A DNA stretch of 64,000 nt, taken from NCBI RefSeq assembly GCF_004402485.1, contig NZ_SOFG01000007.1:51682-115681 (forward strand), given 5' to 3'. The position numbers and the translations under genes were made by a program. How positions within the stretch are numbered: the stretch's first letter is position 1; the number at the start of each line of letters is the position of its first letter. The DNA is from Cryobacterium algoricola. Its GTDB lineage: Bacteria; Actinomycetota; Actinomycetes; Actinomycetales; Microbacteriaceae. Shown piece after piece: positions 15,112 through 24,800 of the stretch. The notes beneath the pieces were generated by a model, which saw only the letters and a list, made by a program, of their open reading frames with translations, made no database searches and was not told the DNA's origin.

Positions 15112-17816
15112 TGCCGGATCAGCCGGGGAGCGGCGAAGAAGGACTCGACTGGCTCGCCTCCCAGCTCGGCGACGGAACCAAGCCGACCCTGCCGGACGAC
15201 TTCGTGATGCGCCGCCCGCGTCGGGCGAAGGGCACCCCCGCGGATGCCGCCGGCCGGGTCTCCCGTGCAGGCCACGGCGACTCCGGTGCTGCTGGTACTG
15301 CCGGCACACCCCCGGCTCCCGCTGCTCCGGCCCCCGCTTTCCTGTGGGGACTCAAGCCGACGACGGCGACCGCCGCGGTCACCGTGGTCAAGCCGGCGGT
15401 CCCTGCCCCGCCGGTCCCTGCCCCGCCGGTCGCGCCCCTCGCCCCGCCCCTCGCCCCGCCCCTCGCACCGACTCCCGCGGTGCACACTCCGGCGCCCTCT
15501 GGCGAGCCGACCGCAAGCGATCCGGCCGTGTTCCGGCCGCGCGCCGCCGGCGCCTCGTCCTTCGCGACGCCCGCTGGACTGACGCCGGCCGGGCTGACGC
15601 CGGCCCGGGTGACCCCATCGACTTCTTCGGCCTCCGCCGGTTCGGCAGTCGCAGCCGCGGGTTCAGCAGGCTCCGCAGCCTCTGCGTCTGCCTCCGCAGG
15701 CTCGGGCTCATCGACCTCGCCTGCTTCGACCGGCACGGTCGGTTCCGCAGGCTACGCCCCCGGCGACATCTTCTACCCGTCCGCGCGCCCACTCGCCACG
15801 ACCGGCGACGCTGCCGCGACTCCGAACGTGGGCGCCACCGGAGGCTCGCCGACCGTGGGTGTCGGCCGGAGCATCCGCCCGGAGACCCCGCCCGAACCCT
15901 GGTGGACCACCCCCGCACGGTCGCCGCTCGTGCTCACTCCCGAGGAGGTCGCCGCGGATCGCGCCGCCACCGCCGACGGGCGCGGCACCCTGTACCCGGC
16001 TCGCAACCTGCCGGAGCCGGTCCCCGAGCCCCTGCCCGTGGCGCCTGCGCCGTCGCACTTCCGGCTCCGCGGGCGTCGTGCCGCCGCTCAGGCGGCCGAC
16101 TCGGCGTTGCCGGCCGCGGCGACCGCCGCCGGTGCTGCCAGTGCCGCTGCAGCGAGTGCCGCTGCAGCCGCGTTCACCGCCGCAACCGCCGCAGCCACGG
16201 CACGTGCGGTCGCGGAGGCTGCCGCCGCGCGTGCGGCGTCCGAAGCCGTCGAACGTGCCGCCGTCGAAGCCACCGACAGGGCGCGTGCGGAAGCCGTCGC
16301 TGCCGCCGCTGCTGAACGTGCCGCGGCCGAAGCCGCTGCTGCCGATCGTGCAGTTGCCGAAGCCGCGGCGTCCGAAGCAGCCGAGCGAGCCGAAGCAGCC
16401 GAGCGTGCCGAAGCAGCCGATCATGCCATTGCCGAAGCCGCCGCGTCCGAAGCAGCCGAGCGTGCCGAAACCGAAGCCGCCGCGGCCGAAGCCGAAGCCG
16501 TCGCAACTACCCCTGCTGAGCACGCCGAAGCCGTTGAAGCAGCGGCAACCGCCGTCGAGCGTGCCGACGCCGACGCCGACGCCGACGCGTCCGCATTCGC
16601 TGGCGCCGAGCATGCCGACGTCACGGCCGCGACCCGCGCTGAGTTCGACATCGAGGGCGCCGCCGCCGCGAGTGCCGCTGCCGCGGTCGCCGCGGCATCC
16701 GTCGCGTCCGCGAGCGCGGCGCCGGCCGCAGCACTGCCGCCGCTCCCGGCTCCGATCGTGCCCTTTCCGGTCGATAACGACCCGTGGGCCGATTCCGGAC
16801 TGGCGCCGACCGAGCTCGTCACCCCTCCGGCCCCGCTCGCCGAGTCCACCGAGCACCCGGCTGCACCCGCGGCCAGCGACGGCGCAGAACCTGCAGGGGC
16901 GCTGAGCGCGTTTGACGCCCTGTTCCAGGTCCCCGCCGACACGGACGCACACGACGCCGCGGTCGCGGAGGCCGGTGCCCCGACGATGGTTCTCGCTGCC
17001 GGGACTGGTGCGGATGCGTCCCCTCGGACGCCCGCAACGGCCGGCTTCTTTTCGCGTCGCTCGAAGGGAACACCCGTCGGCGACTCGGAATCACCCGCCG
17101 CCGCAGCTGGCGTGCCCGGGACAGGCGTTTCGGGGACGACACCCACTTCCGCACCGAGCGGTTCCGGCCACGGCTCGGGAAACGGCGGTTCCGGCAACGG
17201 TGGTTCCGGGCACGGCCGGAGCGGAGCATCCGCCGAGCACAGTGGTCTTCCGAAACCCTTGATCTGGACCGCGGTCGGCCTGCTCGTCGCCGTCGTTCTG
17301 GTCGGGCTCTTCCTGCTCGGTCAGCGCCTCGTCGGCTCCCCGGCGACGACCGCCGCCTCTGCATCGGAGACTCCCACTCCCACCGCGACGCCGACCCCCA
17401 CGCCGACCCCGGCGCCCACCGCAGCGCAGCCGGTCGGCGTGCACGCCTGGCAGACCCTCTTCGGTGGCGAATGCCTGCAGCCGTACGTCTCCCCGTGGGA
17501 GGAGACCTTCACCGTCGCCGACTGCGCAGCCCCGCACCAGGCGCAGCTCGTCTATCGCGGGCTGTTCGCCGGCGACGCGACCACGCCGTTCCCCGGCGAG
17601 GCGGCGCTTGCTGCGCAGATCAACCTGCTCTGCAGCGCGCCCGGCGTGATCGACCTCGCGGCAGCGAACGCGTATCCCGACGTGCAGGTGCAGGGCAGCT
17701 ATCCCATCACCGCCGAGCAGTGGGCGGATGCCCCGCACCAGTACTTCTGCTTCGTCAGCCGGTCATCGGGTGACGGAATCACCGGGAGTCTCGCGGGCCC
17801 CGGGCCGACCGCCTGA
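15111..17816 (+). CDS. Long Ala-rich membrane protein with septum-formation-type C-terminal domain
   Basis: A 901-residue protein: about 715 cytoplasmic residues, one membrane span (about 717-740, IWTAVGLLVAVVLVGLFLLG), a Pro/Thr stretch, and an extracellular domain of about 150 residues. That domain has four Cys (GGECLQPY, VADCAAPHQAQ, LLCSAPG, YFCFVS) in a pattern like the Septum_form family. Residues about 330-500 are extremely Ala/Glu-rich with recurring AAERAEA units and may form a long helix or coiled coil; residues 60-330 are Pro/Ala-rich and low in complexity. It overlaps the pyrE stop by one base. A role in envelope or septum is inferred from the domain only. Confidence 0.75.
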   Translation: MPDQPGSGEEGLDWLASQLGDGTKPTLPDDFVMRRPRRAKGTPADAAGRVSRAGHGDSGAAGTAGTPPAPAAPAPAFLWGLKPTTATAAVTVVKPAVPAPPVPAPPVAPLAPPLAPPLAPTPAVHTPAPSGEPTASDPAVFRPRAAGASSFATPAGLTPAGLTPARVTPSTSSASAGSAVAAAGSAGSAASASASAGSGSSTSPASTGTVGSAGYAPGDIFYPSARPLATTGDAAATPNVGATGGSPTVGVGRSIRPETPPEPWWTTPARSPLVLTPEEVAADRAATADGRGTLYPARNLPEPVPEPLPVAPAPSHFRLRGRRAAAQAADSALPAAATAAGAASAAAASAAAAAFTAATAAATARAVAEAAAARAASEAVERAAVEATDRARAEAVAAAAAERAAAEAAAADRAVAEAAASEAAERAEAAERAEAADHAIAEAAASEAAERAETEAAAAEAEAVATTPAEHAEAVEAAATAVERADADADADASAFAGAEHADVTAATRAEFDIEGAAAASAAAAVAAASVASASAAPAAALPPLPAPIVPFPVDNDPWADSGLAPTELVTPPAPLAESTEHPAAPAASDGAEPAGALSAFDALFQVPADTDAHDAAVAEAGAPTMVLAAGTGADASPRTPATAGFFSRRSKGTPVGDSESPAAAAGVPGTGVSGTTPTSAPSGSGHGSGNGGSGNGGSGHGRSGASAEHSGLPKPLIWTAVGLLVAVVLVGLFLLGQRLVGSPATTAASASETPTPTATPTPTPTPAPTAAQPVGVHAWQTLFGGECLQPYVSPWEETFTVADCAAPHQAQLVYRGLFAGDATTPFPGEAALAAQINLLCSAPGVIDLAAANAYPDVQVQGSYPITAEQWADAPHQYFCFVSRSSGDGITGSLAGPGPTA

Positions 17817-17853
17817 CCCTCTGCACCCCGTAGGGCACGGCCGCGCCGTTCTT

Positions 17854-17958
17854 GTCATAACTCCTGCAAATTTGCCGACGGCGGCGGCCGGGTCCCTGCG
17901 GTGACCCGGAATTCCGCGGCCGGCAATCCGCGCTGGCGGAATTTGCAGGAGTTATGAC
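17854..17958. repeat. Single-copy long palindrome (family D)
   Basis: Perfect 19-bp inverted ends (17854-17872, GTCATAACTCCTGCAAATT, and 17940-17958) enclosing a 67-nt GC-rich centre; total 105 nt. It fills the convergent gap between the Ala-rich membrane protein and the HAD gene. Architecture resembles the C family, but the sequence is unrelated. Confidence 0.8.
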
Positions 17959-17968
17959 CGTTGGCGGG

Positions 17969-18769
17969 CTAGATCTCGTCGGACTCGACGGGTTCGGCTG
18001 ACACGAGCTTGTCCACCCCGGAGATGATCTCGTCCGGACGGAACGGGTAGCGGCTGACCTCGGCCTCGTCGCTGATCCCGGTCATCACGAGCAGGGTGTA
18101 CAGGCCGGCCTCGATCCCGGCGACGATGTCGGTGTCCATCCGGTCGCCGATCATCGCCGTGTTCTCCGAGTGCGCGCCGATCTTGTTCATCGCCGAGCGG
18201 AACATCATCGGGTTCGGCTTGCCGACGACGTACGGCTCCATGCCCGTCGCCTTCGAGATGAGGGCGGCGATGGCGCCCGTCGCGGGCATCGGGCCGTCCG
18301 CGCTCGGCCCCGTCGCATCCGGGTTCGTGGCGATGAATCGCGCGCCGGCGAGCAGCAGGCGGATGGCCTTCGTGATCGCCTCGAAGGAGTAGTTGCGGGT
18401 CTCGCCCACCACGACATAGTCGGGGTTGGTCTCCGTCATGATGAAGCCGGCCTCGTGCAGTGCCGTCGTGAGGCCGACTTCGCCGATCACGAAGGCCGTG
18501 CCGCCGGGCATCTGGCTCTTCAGGAAGTCGGCGGTCGCGAGGGCCGAGGTCCAGATGCGCTCCTCCGGCACGTTGAGCCCCGACGCGCGCAGCCGGGCGC
18601 TCAGGTCCCGGGGCGTGAAGATGGAGTTGTTGGTCAGCACGAGGAACGGCGTCCCCGCGTCGGCCCACTGTTGCAGAAGCGCGGCAGCCCCGGGCAGCGG
18701 GCTGTTCTCGTGGACCAGCACCCCGTCCATGTCGGTGAGCCAACATTCGATCTCGTCACGGCGTGTCAT
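17969..18769 (-). CDS. HAD-superfamily (NagD-like, IIA) hydrolase
   Basis: A 266-residue cytoplasmic phosphatase. Motif I is WLTDMDGVLV (nucleophile Asp13, Asp15), motif II lies in VLTNNS, the Lys of motif III in VVGKPNP, and motif IV is MIGDRMDTD; a long cap domain between motifs II and III marks subclass IIA. The substrate is not evident: NagD relatives act on nucleotides or sugar phosphates. A GAGGAG site lies before the ATG. It is the last gene of a minus-strand run mntH, dtxR-type, HAD. Confidence 0.88.
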   Translation of the reverse strand: MTRRDEIECWLTDMDGVLVHENSPLPGAAALLQQWADAGTPFLVLTNNSIFTPRDLSARLRASGLNVPEERIWTSALATADFLKSQMPGGTAFVIGEVGLTTALHEAGFIMTETNPDYVVVGETRNYSFEAITKAIRLLLAGARFIATNPDATGPSADGPMPATGAIAALISKATGMEPYVVGKPNPMMFRSAMNKIGAHSENTAMIGDRMDTDIVAGIEAGLYTLLVMTGISDEAEVSRYPFRPDEIISGVDKLVSAEPVESDEI

Positions 18770-18811
18770 TCGGCGCTCCTCAGGGTCTCTTCCAGAGTAG
18801 CGGTCGAGGGT

Positions 18812-19480
18812 TCACTCAACTACGGACGGCACCGTGAGCCAGATTGACGCAGCCTCCGCATCGGAGAGAGGACGGATGTCGCCGCCCGGCAGCCGGACCC
18901 GCCCCGGTTCCCGCACCTCGAGTTCGGTTCCCGGCCCGATGCCGTCGCGAGCGAGGCCGCGGAGCACCACGGGGTCCCGGTCGCTCACCCGCAGCACGAC
19001 GCCGACCAGGCCGGGGTCGGCCCGGTCGACCGTGATCCCGGAGCGCGGCAGGACCGTCCCGTCCGCCGCGGGGATCGCGTCGCCGTGCGGGTCGATCACC
19101 GGCCGGCCGAGGCGTTCGTCGATCGCGTCCAGCAGCCGGTCGGAGAGAGCATGCTCGAGGATCTCGGCCTCGTCGTGCACCTCGTCCCAGTCGTAGCCCA
19201 TCTCCTGCACGAGCCAGGTCTCGATCAGCCGGTGCCGCCGCACGACGGCGCTCGCGCGCAGCACCCCGGCGGGAGTGAGGGCGAGCGGTCCGTAGGGCAC
19301 GTGCGTGATGAGCCCGGCGGCGGCGAGCTTCTTCACCATCTCGGTGACCGAGGAGGGCGCGACCCCGAGTCGGGCCGCGAGCGCGGAAGGGGTGATCCGC
19401 TCCGGCTGCCATTCGGTGTGCGCGTAGATGGTCTTGAGGTAGTCCTCGGAGGCCGGGGTACTGGTGCCGTTGTGCTTCAT
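18812..19480 (-). CDS. DtxR/MntR-family metal-dependent regulator
   Basis: A 222-residue repressor with three parts: an N-terminal winged helix (EDYLKTIY, then ITPSALAARLGVAPSSVTEMVKKL), a His/Glu-rich dimerisation and metal domain (RHRLIETWLVQEMGYDWDEV, then EAEILEHALSDRL), and a C-terminal FeoA/SH3-like domain. Position directly downstream of mntH points to Mn(II) sensing, though an Fe(II) sensor cannot be excluded. A near-palindromic site over the mntH start (20798-20813) is a candidate operator. The two genes are probably one operon, with 63 bp and a small hairpin (19501-19517) in between. Confidence 0.9.
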   Translation of the reverse strand: MKHNGTSTPASEDYLKTIYAHTEWQPERITPSALAARLGVAPSSVTEMVKKLAAAGLITHVPYGPLALTPAGVLRASAVVRRHRLIETWLVQEMGYDWDEVHDEAEILEHALSDRLLDAIDERLGRPVIDPHGDAIPAADGTVLPRSGITVDRADPGLVGVVLRVSDRDPVVLRGLARDGIGPGTELEVREPGRVRLPGGDIRPLSDAEAASIWLTVPSVVE

Positions 19481-19543
19481 GCGCTGCCGTCCATCATGAG
19501 CGGATGCCGGGCATCCGTCGCTGGAATGCCGGGCGGATGCCGG

Positions 19544-20806
19544 TCATGCGCCGCTGAAGATCAGGACGAGGAGGACGACATTGAGCGTCACGAGCAGCAG
19601 CGCGGCGATCGCCCCGGCGAGGGTCGTGAACCAGCGGTTGGTGTACTCGCCGAGGAGCTCGCGCCGGGAGGTGAGCCAGACGAGGGGGACCAGCGCGAAC
19701 GGGATCCCGAAGGAGAGCACCACCTGGCTGAGCACGAGGGCCTCCGTCGGGTCGAGGCCGATCGCGAGGATGACCAGCGCCGGGATCAGCGTGACGAGCC
19801 GGCGCACCAGGAGCGGCAGCCGCAGGTGCAGCAGCCCGTGCATGATCTCGGCGCCCGCGTACGCGCCGACGGAGGTCGAGGCGAGCCCGGAGGCGAGCAG
19901 GCCGACCGCGAACACGGTCGCGACGATCGGCCCCAGGTTCGCCCGCAGCGCGTTGTACGCGCCGGGCAGCGAGTCGGTGCCCGGCACACCCTGCAGAGCG
20001 GATGCGGCCAGGACCAGCAGGGCCACGTTGACCGTTCCGGCGAGCACCATCGCGAGGGTCACGTCCCAGCGGGTGCCCCAGAGCAGGCGGCGGGTGGTCG
20101 GCTGGTCGTGGGCGCCGGGGAAACGGTCGCGGGCGAGGGCGGAATGCGCGTAGATCGCGTGCGGCATGATCGTCGCACCGAGGATCGACGCCGCGAGCAG
20201 CACCGAGTTGGCGCCCTCGAACCGCGGCACGAGGCCGGCGAGCACGCTCGCGGGGTCCGGCGGCGCGAAGAACACCCCGGCGGTGAACCCGATCGTGATC
20301 ACGCACAGCATGGCGACGATCACCCGTTCGAAGCTCTGCGCCCCGCGGCGGGCCTGCGCGGTGAGCACGAGCATCGACACCGTGCCCGTGATCACGCCGC
20401 CAAGCAGCAAGGGCAGCCCGAACAGCAGGTAGAGTGCGACCGCGCCGCCGATGATCTCCGCGAGGTCCGTGGCCATCGCGACGAGTTCGGCCTGCAACCA
20501 GTAGAGCCGTCGCAGAAACGGATGCCGGAACCGGGCCCCGAGGAGCTCCGGCAGACTCTGCCCGGTCACGATCCCGAGCTTCGCGGACAGGTACTGGATC
20601 AGCCAGGCCATCAGGTTCCCGGCGAGCACCACCCAGACCAGCAGATACCCGAACCGGGCGCCGGCGGTCATGTTGCTCGCGACGTTGCCCGGGTCCAGGT
20701 AGGCGACCCCGGCCACGAGGGCCGGACCCAGCAGCATCGCCAGCCGGGCGGGCGCAGCCGGCAGGCGCGCAGCATCCGCTACGGTGCCCCCAGCAGTTTT
20801 AGGCAT
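19544..20806 (-). CDS. mntH: Nramp-family Mn2+/H+ symporter MntH
   Basis: Imports manganese (and some Fe2+) with protons. Taking the ATG at 20806 gives 420 residues with about eleven membrane spans, the metal-binding DPGN in YLDPGNVAS of the first span, and MPHAIYAHSAL in the sixth span. The longer open frame upstream (to 21028) is rejected because it runs through a family B palindrome and lacks membrane character. TATGAT on the minus strand (20813-20818) ends six bases before this ATG, indicating a leaderless transcript. The adjacent dtxR-type gene likely regulates it. Confidence 0.92.
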   Translation of the reverse strand: MPKTAGGTVADAARLPAAPARLAMLLGPALVAGVAYLDPGNVASNMTAGARFGYLLVWVVLAGNLMAWLIQYLSAKLGIVTGQSLPELLGARFRHPFLRRLYWLQAELVAMATDLAEIIGGAVALYLLFGLPLLLGGVITGTVSMLVLTAQARRGAQSFERVIVAMLCVITIGFTAGVFFAPPDPASVLAGLVPRFEGANSVLLAASILGATIMPHAIYAHSALARDRFPGAHDQPTTRRLLWGTRWDVTLAMVLAGTVNVALLVLAASALQGVPGTDSLPGAYNALRANLGPIVATVFAVGLLASGLASTSVGAYAGAEIMHGLLHLRLPLLVRRLVTLIPALVILAIGLDPTEALVLSQVVLSFGIPFALVPLVWLTSRRELLGEYTNRWFTTLAGAIAALLLVTLNVVLLVLIFSGA

Positions 20807-20813
20807 ACCGAAA
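20798..20813 (-). promoter_or_regulatory. Candidate DtxR/MntR operator over the mntH start
   Basis: TTTCGGTATGCCTAAA on the minus strand: half-sites TTTCGG and CCTAAA are inverted repeats with one mismatch around TATG. It covers the ATG and abuts the -10 hexamer, so binding would block initiation. Inferred from symmetry and position only. Confidence 0.45.
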
Positions 20814-20862
20814 TCATACGCGCGCCCCGCCCGTTCAGTCTCGCCCGCCCGTCCGTCCCTGT

Positions 20863-20925
20863 CCGCGAGAGCGTACTTTTGGCCCTTAAACCGCCGTCTT
20901 AAGGGCCAAGAGTGTACTCTCGCGG
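20863..20925. repeat. Family B palindromic repeat, copy 2
   Basis: Arms CCGCGAGAGCGTACTTTTGG... (20863-20888) and its near-complement (20900-20925), with the inner GGCCCTTA/TAAGGGCC block paired. Unlike most copies it lies in a divergent gap (mntH versus methyltransferase), so it cannot be only a terminator. Confidence 0.85.
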
Positions 20926-20985
20926 GGACGAGCACGGGCACGGATTCGGGGCGGGGGTTGGCGCGGGTCGGGATACGGTGGAGCG

Positions 20986-21642
20986 GTGACCGAACCGCTG
21001 CTCCCCATTCCCGCTCAGACCGCCGCACCGACCGTCGAGCTGTCGACGAACGGGGTCGGGCCCTGGCAGGGGGAGCTCCCCGAGGAATCCTTCTACGACC
21101 CGGAACTCCTCGAGCGCGGCGACACCCGCAATGTGATCGACCGGTACCGGTACTGGTCGATGGCCGCGATCGTCGCGGACCTCGACGAGAAGCGGCACCC
21201 GTTCCATGTCGCGATCGAGAACTGGCAGCACGACATGAACATCGGCTCGATCGTGCGCAGCGCCAACGCCTTCGGAGCGGACACGGTGCACATCATCGGC
21301 CGCAAGCGCTGGAACAAGCGCGGTGCCATGGTCACCGACCGGTATCAGCACGTGCTGCACCACGCGGATGTCGCCACGTTCGTCCTCTGGGCGGCGAACG
21401 AGGGCCTGCCGATCATCGCGATCGACAACGTGCCCGGCAGCGTGCTGATCGAAACCTTCGCGATCCCGGAGCGTTGCGTGCTCCTGTTCGGCCAGGAGGG
21501 CCCCGGCCTCTCCGACGAGGCGATCGACGCGGCGGACGCGGTGCTCGAGATCAGCCAGTTCGGATCGACGCGCTCGATCAACGCCTCGGCCGCCGCCGCC
21601 GTCGCAATGCACGACTGGGTGCTTCAGCACCGCTTCAAGTAG
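20986..21642 (+). CDS. SpoU-family RNA methyltransferase
   Basis: A 218-residue SPOUT enzyme likely to 2'-O-methylate tRNA or rRNA. Motif 1 is WQHDMNIGSIVRSANAFGAD with the conserved Asn and Arg, motif 2 is LLFGQEGPGLS, and motif 3 is ISQFGSTRSINASAAAAV, which forms the SAM knot. The exact RNA target is not decidable here. The start is a GTG preceded at six bases by TACGGT (20974-20979) with no ribosome site, so it is probably leaderless. Confidence 0.9.
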   Translation: MTEPLLPIPAQTAAPTVELSTNGVGPWQGELPEESFYDPELLERGDTRNVIDRYRYWSMAAIVADLDEKRHPFHVAIENWQHDMNIGSIVRSANAFGADTVHIIGRKRWNKRGAMVTDRYQHVLHHADVATFVLWAANEGLPIIAIDNVPGSVLIETFAIPERCVLLFGQEGPGLSDEAIDAADAVLEISQFGSTRSINASAAAAVAMHDWVLQHRFK

Positions 21643-21860
21643 CCCGCTCACGGAGCCGGAGCAGGAACCGGAGCCGCCCCGTTCTGGGGGAGGGCTCCGC
21701 CCCGCACTGGGGTCATCCGAGGGATGGCCCGGCCCGACGCGCAACCAGTAGCTTCTAGGAAACGTACTGGACAGGGACGCTTCTGCGTACCCGGGCACCC
21801 GAAATGCCCCGCGTACGCCGAAACAGCGCTGCTCGCATTGCTTACCCTGGAGTACTCGTC

Positions 21861-24800
21861 ATGCCGCTTTTCCGCCCTGCCATCGTGCCGCGCCACAAAA
21901 AGCGTCAGATCCTCTTCGACCACGGTTTCCTCGCCCCGGCCCGGGCGCACATGCGGATCACGGCCAGCGTCTTGGCCGGACTGCTCGTCGCCGTCGGCCT
22001 GACCGTCGGCGCCATTGTCGCCCCGGCGACCGCTGCCGGGCTCGTCACCCTCACGGCCAGCAGCACGCCGACCATCCTCGCGGGCGAAAACGCGACCGTG
22101 AGTCTCACCGCGACGGCTCCTGCCGGCGGCACAACGGACTACTACAACCTCGCATTCCGGTACCAGCTGCCCGCCGGCGCGAGCTATGTCCCCGGCAGTA
22201 CGGCAGGGGCAAGCGGTCCGGCCCTCCCAGACCCGACGATCGTGACGATCACCGACGTCGTGGGGCCTCCGGCGGTCACCCACCAGGTGCTGATCTGGCC
22301 GAACGTCGCCGACCTCGTGCACGGAAGCACCACCGGCCTCACCTTCGGGATCACGCCCAACCCCTCCGTCTTCCTGGTCGGATCTCCCATCCCCGGCAAT
22401 GCCTCCGTCTACGGCCAGACCGATCCTCGACTGCTCGCCAAATTCACGCCGACAACCGGCGTCGTCGTCGCAGGCAGCTTCGCATTCACGGATGCCGTCA
22501 CTCCCGTTTCCACGAAGGTCGCCGCCCTCAAGGTCACCAAGACCGAACCGAGCCCCGAGCATGAACTCATGCGCGGCGCACAGGACCAGGCCACCGTCTA
22601 CACAATCACCACCAAGAACACCGGGGTCGCCGCCACGACCGGCGTCGTGCTCGTCGACTACCTCCCGGCCGGCCTCGAATTCCTCGGTTGCGGTAGTGTC
22701 GACAACAGTGCGGCGGGCACAGCGGAATACCCGGGCAGCGGCCCGCTCGGCTCCTCCACCGGCGGTCCCTCCTGCGCGACTCCCGCGCTCGTCGAAACGG
22801 TCAACGACCGCGCAGGCTTCCTCGGCCAGGTCTTCACGAAGGTCACCTGGAACCTCGGCACCCTCACGGCCGGGTCCACCCGCACCGTCACCTATTCGGC
22901 CGCGATCCCGCTGAAGGCCAACACGATGTGGCCCGCCGGCCAGGTGCCCAACGCCGCCGCGCGCCTGCAGGCGGCCAACCTGAACAACAACACCGGGGCA
23001 TCGACTCGCCAGGAAGCGCCAGCCGCCGCCGGCCAGGGCCTCACGAACACCGCAGTCGCCACCGGCACATACACCGGACCCGTCGCCACCCCCGCGGATG
23101 CTGCCGCAACCTCGAGCGACTCCGTGACTGTCAAGGCCATGGACCTATCGATCGTCAAATCCGTGGACTCCTCGGACTTCGTGGCCGACGGCATCGCGCA
23201 CTTCACCCTGCTGCTTCGATCGAGTGAGTACACCACCGATTCCGCAATGACGATCACCGACGTCGTTCCCAACGGGCTCTGCCCGATCATGCCCGCTTCC
23301 GTCGTGGTGACCGGTCCGCGGGCCGGTCAGCTGCCGGCCGGCTGTACCGGAGGCGGCACGGTGACGGGCGCCACCGTCAACAGCGTCGTCGCCAACGCCG
23401 ACGGCAGTTTCACGGTCGTCCTCACGCCGAACCCGACGAGCCTCCCGGTGAACACGAGCCGCACGATCGGCTACGACGCCCTGATGTCTTCGACCTACGC
23501 CGGAGACAGCCAAAGCGGGCCGACCGTCGCGGGAGACAGCTTCCTCAACACCGTCGGGATCACCGGCACCACAACCGACGTCACCGCCGGCCTCGGCAGC
23601 ACGCCGGTCACAGACGACTCGTCGGCCGGCCTCGCGTCATCCAGCCCGACCATCACCAAGAAGGTGCTTCCCCGCCCGGCCGCCGGTGGCACCGCCGTTG
23701 ACTGCGCCGCCGCGGTCAACGCGCCCAACTACACAGACACCCAGGTGCCGACCTACCACCTCGGCGACAAGGTCTGCTTCCAGCTGACCGTGGCGTTCGC
23801 AAGCTCAACCCGCACCCGCAACGCCCGCATCACGGACTTCACCCCAGTCGGAACGAGCTTCGACGGCTTCGCGCCCGCGTCAGGAAGCACCGTCGCCGTG
23901 ACCCCCGCAACCGGCACAGAGTCGGCAACCCCGGCCGGTACCCTGCCCGCCGCCTGGAACCTCGGCACGCCGGACAACGGATCGACCGACCTCTACGTCG
24001 CCAAGGGCGCAACCCTGACCCTTTTCGTGAGCGCCATCGTCACGTCGACGTCGCCGACCGCCGTCATCGACATCACCGCGAACCTGATGAAGTACCGTCA
24101 GGAATCCACGGCAGGCGCCGTGCTCGCACTCCGTGACCAGGTCGACTACGCGATCGCCCCTGCCCCCACCGTCTCCCTCGCCAAGAAGATCTCCGCCGTC
24201 AACGGTGCGGCCCCGGCCGCGCCGGCAACAGACGTCAAGGTCAAGGAGGGCGACGTCGTGACGTACGCCCTCGACGTCGCGAACACCGGAACGGCCGCCG
24301 CGGGCACCGATGTGCCGGTCGCTGCCGTACAGGTCTGGGACGCCCTCCCCGCCGGCTACACCTGCACCACGTGGATCGTCGCGTCGATCACACCCGCCGG
24401 CAGTTGTCTCAATCCCGCTGATTCCGGCTACCCGACCACAAATGCTGTGCCGGCCAACGCTCGCAGCGTCATCGTCTGGACCGTTCCGGGTCCACTCGCC
24501 CCAGGAGCAGCAGCCACCCGGCTCGGCTATGCGGTGACGGTTCCCACCGGCGTGAGCGTGTCGACGGTGTTCCCGAATACGGCATCCGTCGTCGCCTTCA
24601 CCTCACCGAACACCGCGGGCGGCGACACGGTCTACTTCCCGAAGGGCTCGTTGAACCCTGCCCATGACACCGACGGGAATGCGCTCCCGGCCAACAGCAC
24701 CGCGCAGATCCGCCTCGCCGACGCCGCCGTGGCCAAGACCGGCGTGTCCCGGATCGTGGCGACCGGCAACACCGCCAACCAGGCCGTCGCGGGGGAACTC

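Noticed and set aside
15859-16905. Plus-strand frame rich in Pro/Lys repeats inside the Ala-rich gene
   Set aside because: It is the alternative frame of the GCC-GAA-GC repeat; the main frame has the membrane span and the Cys domain.
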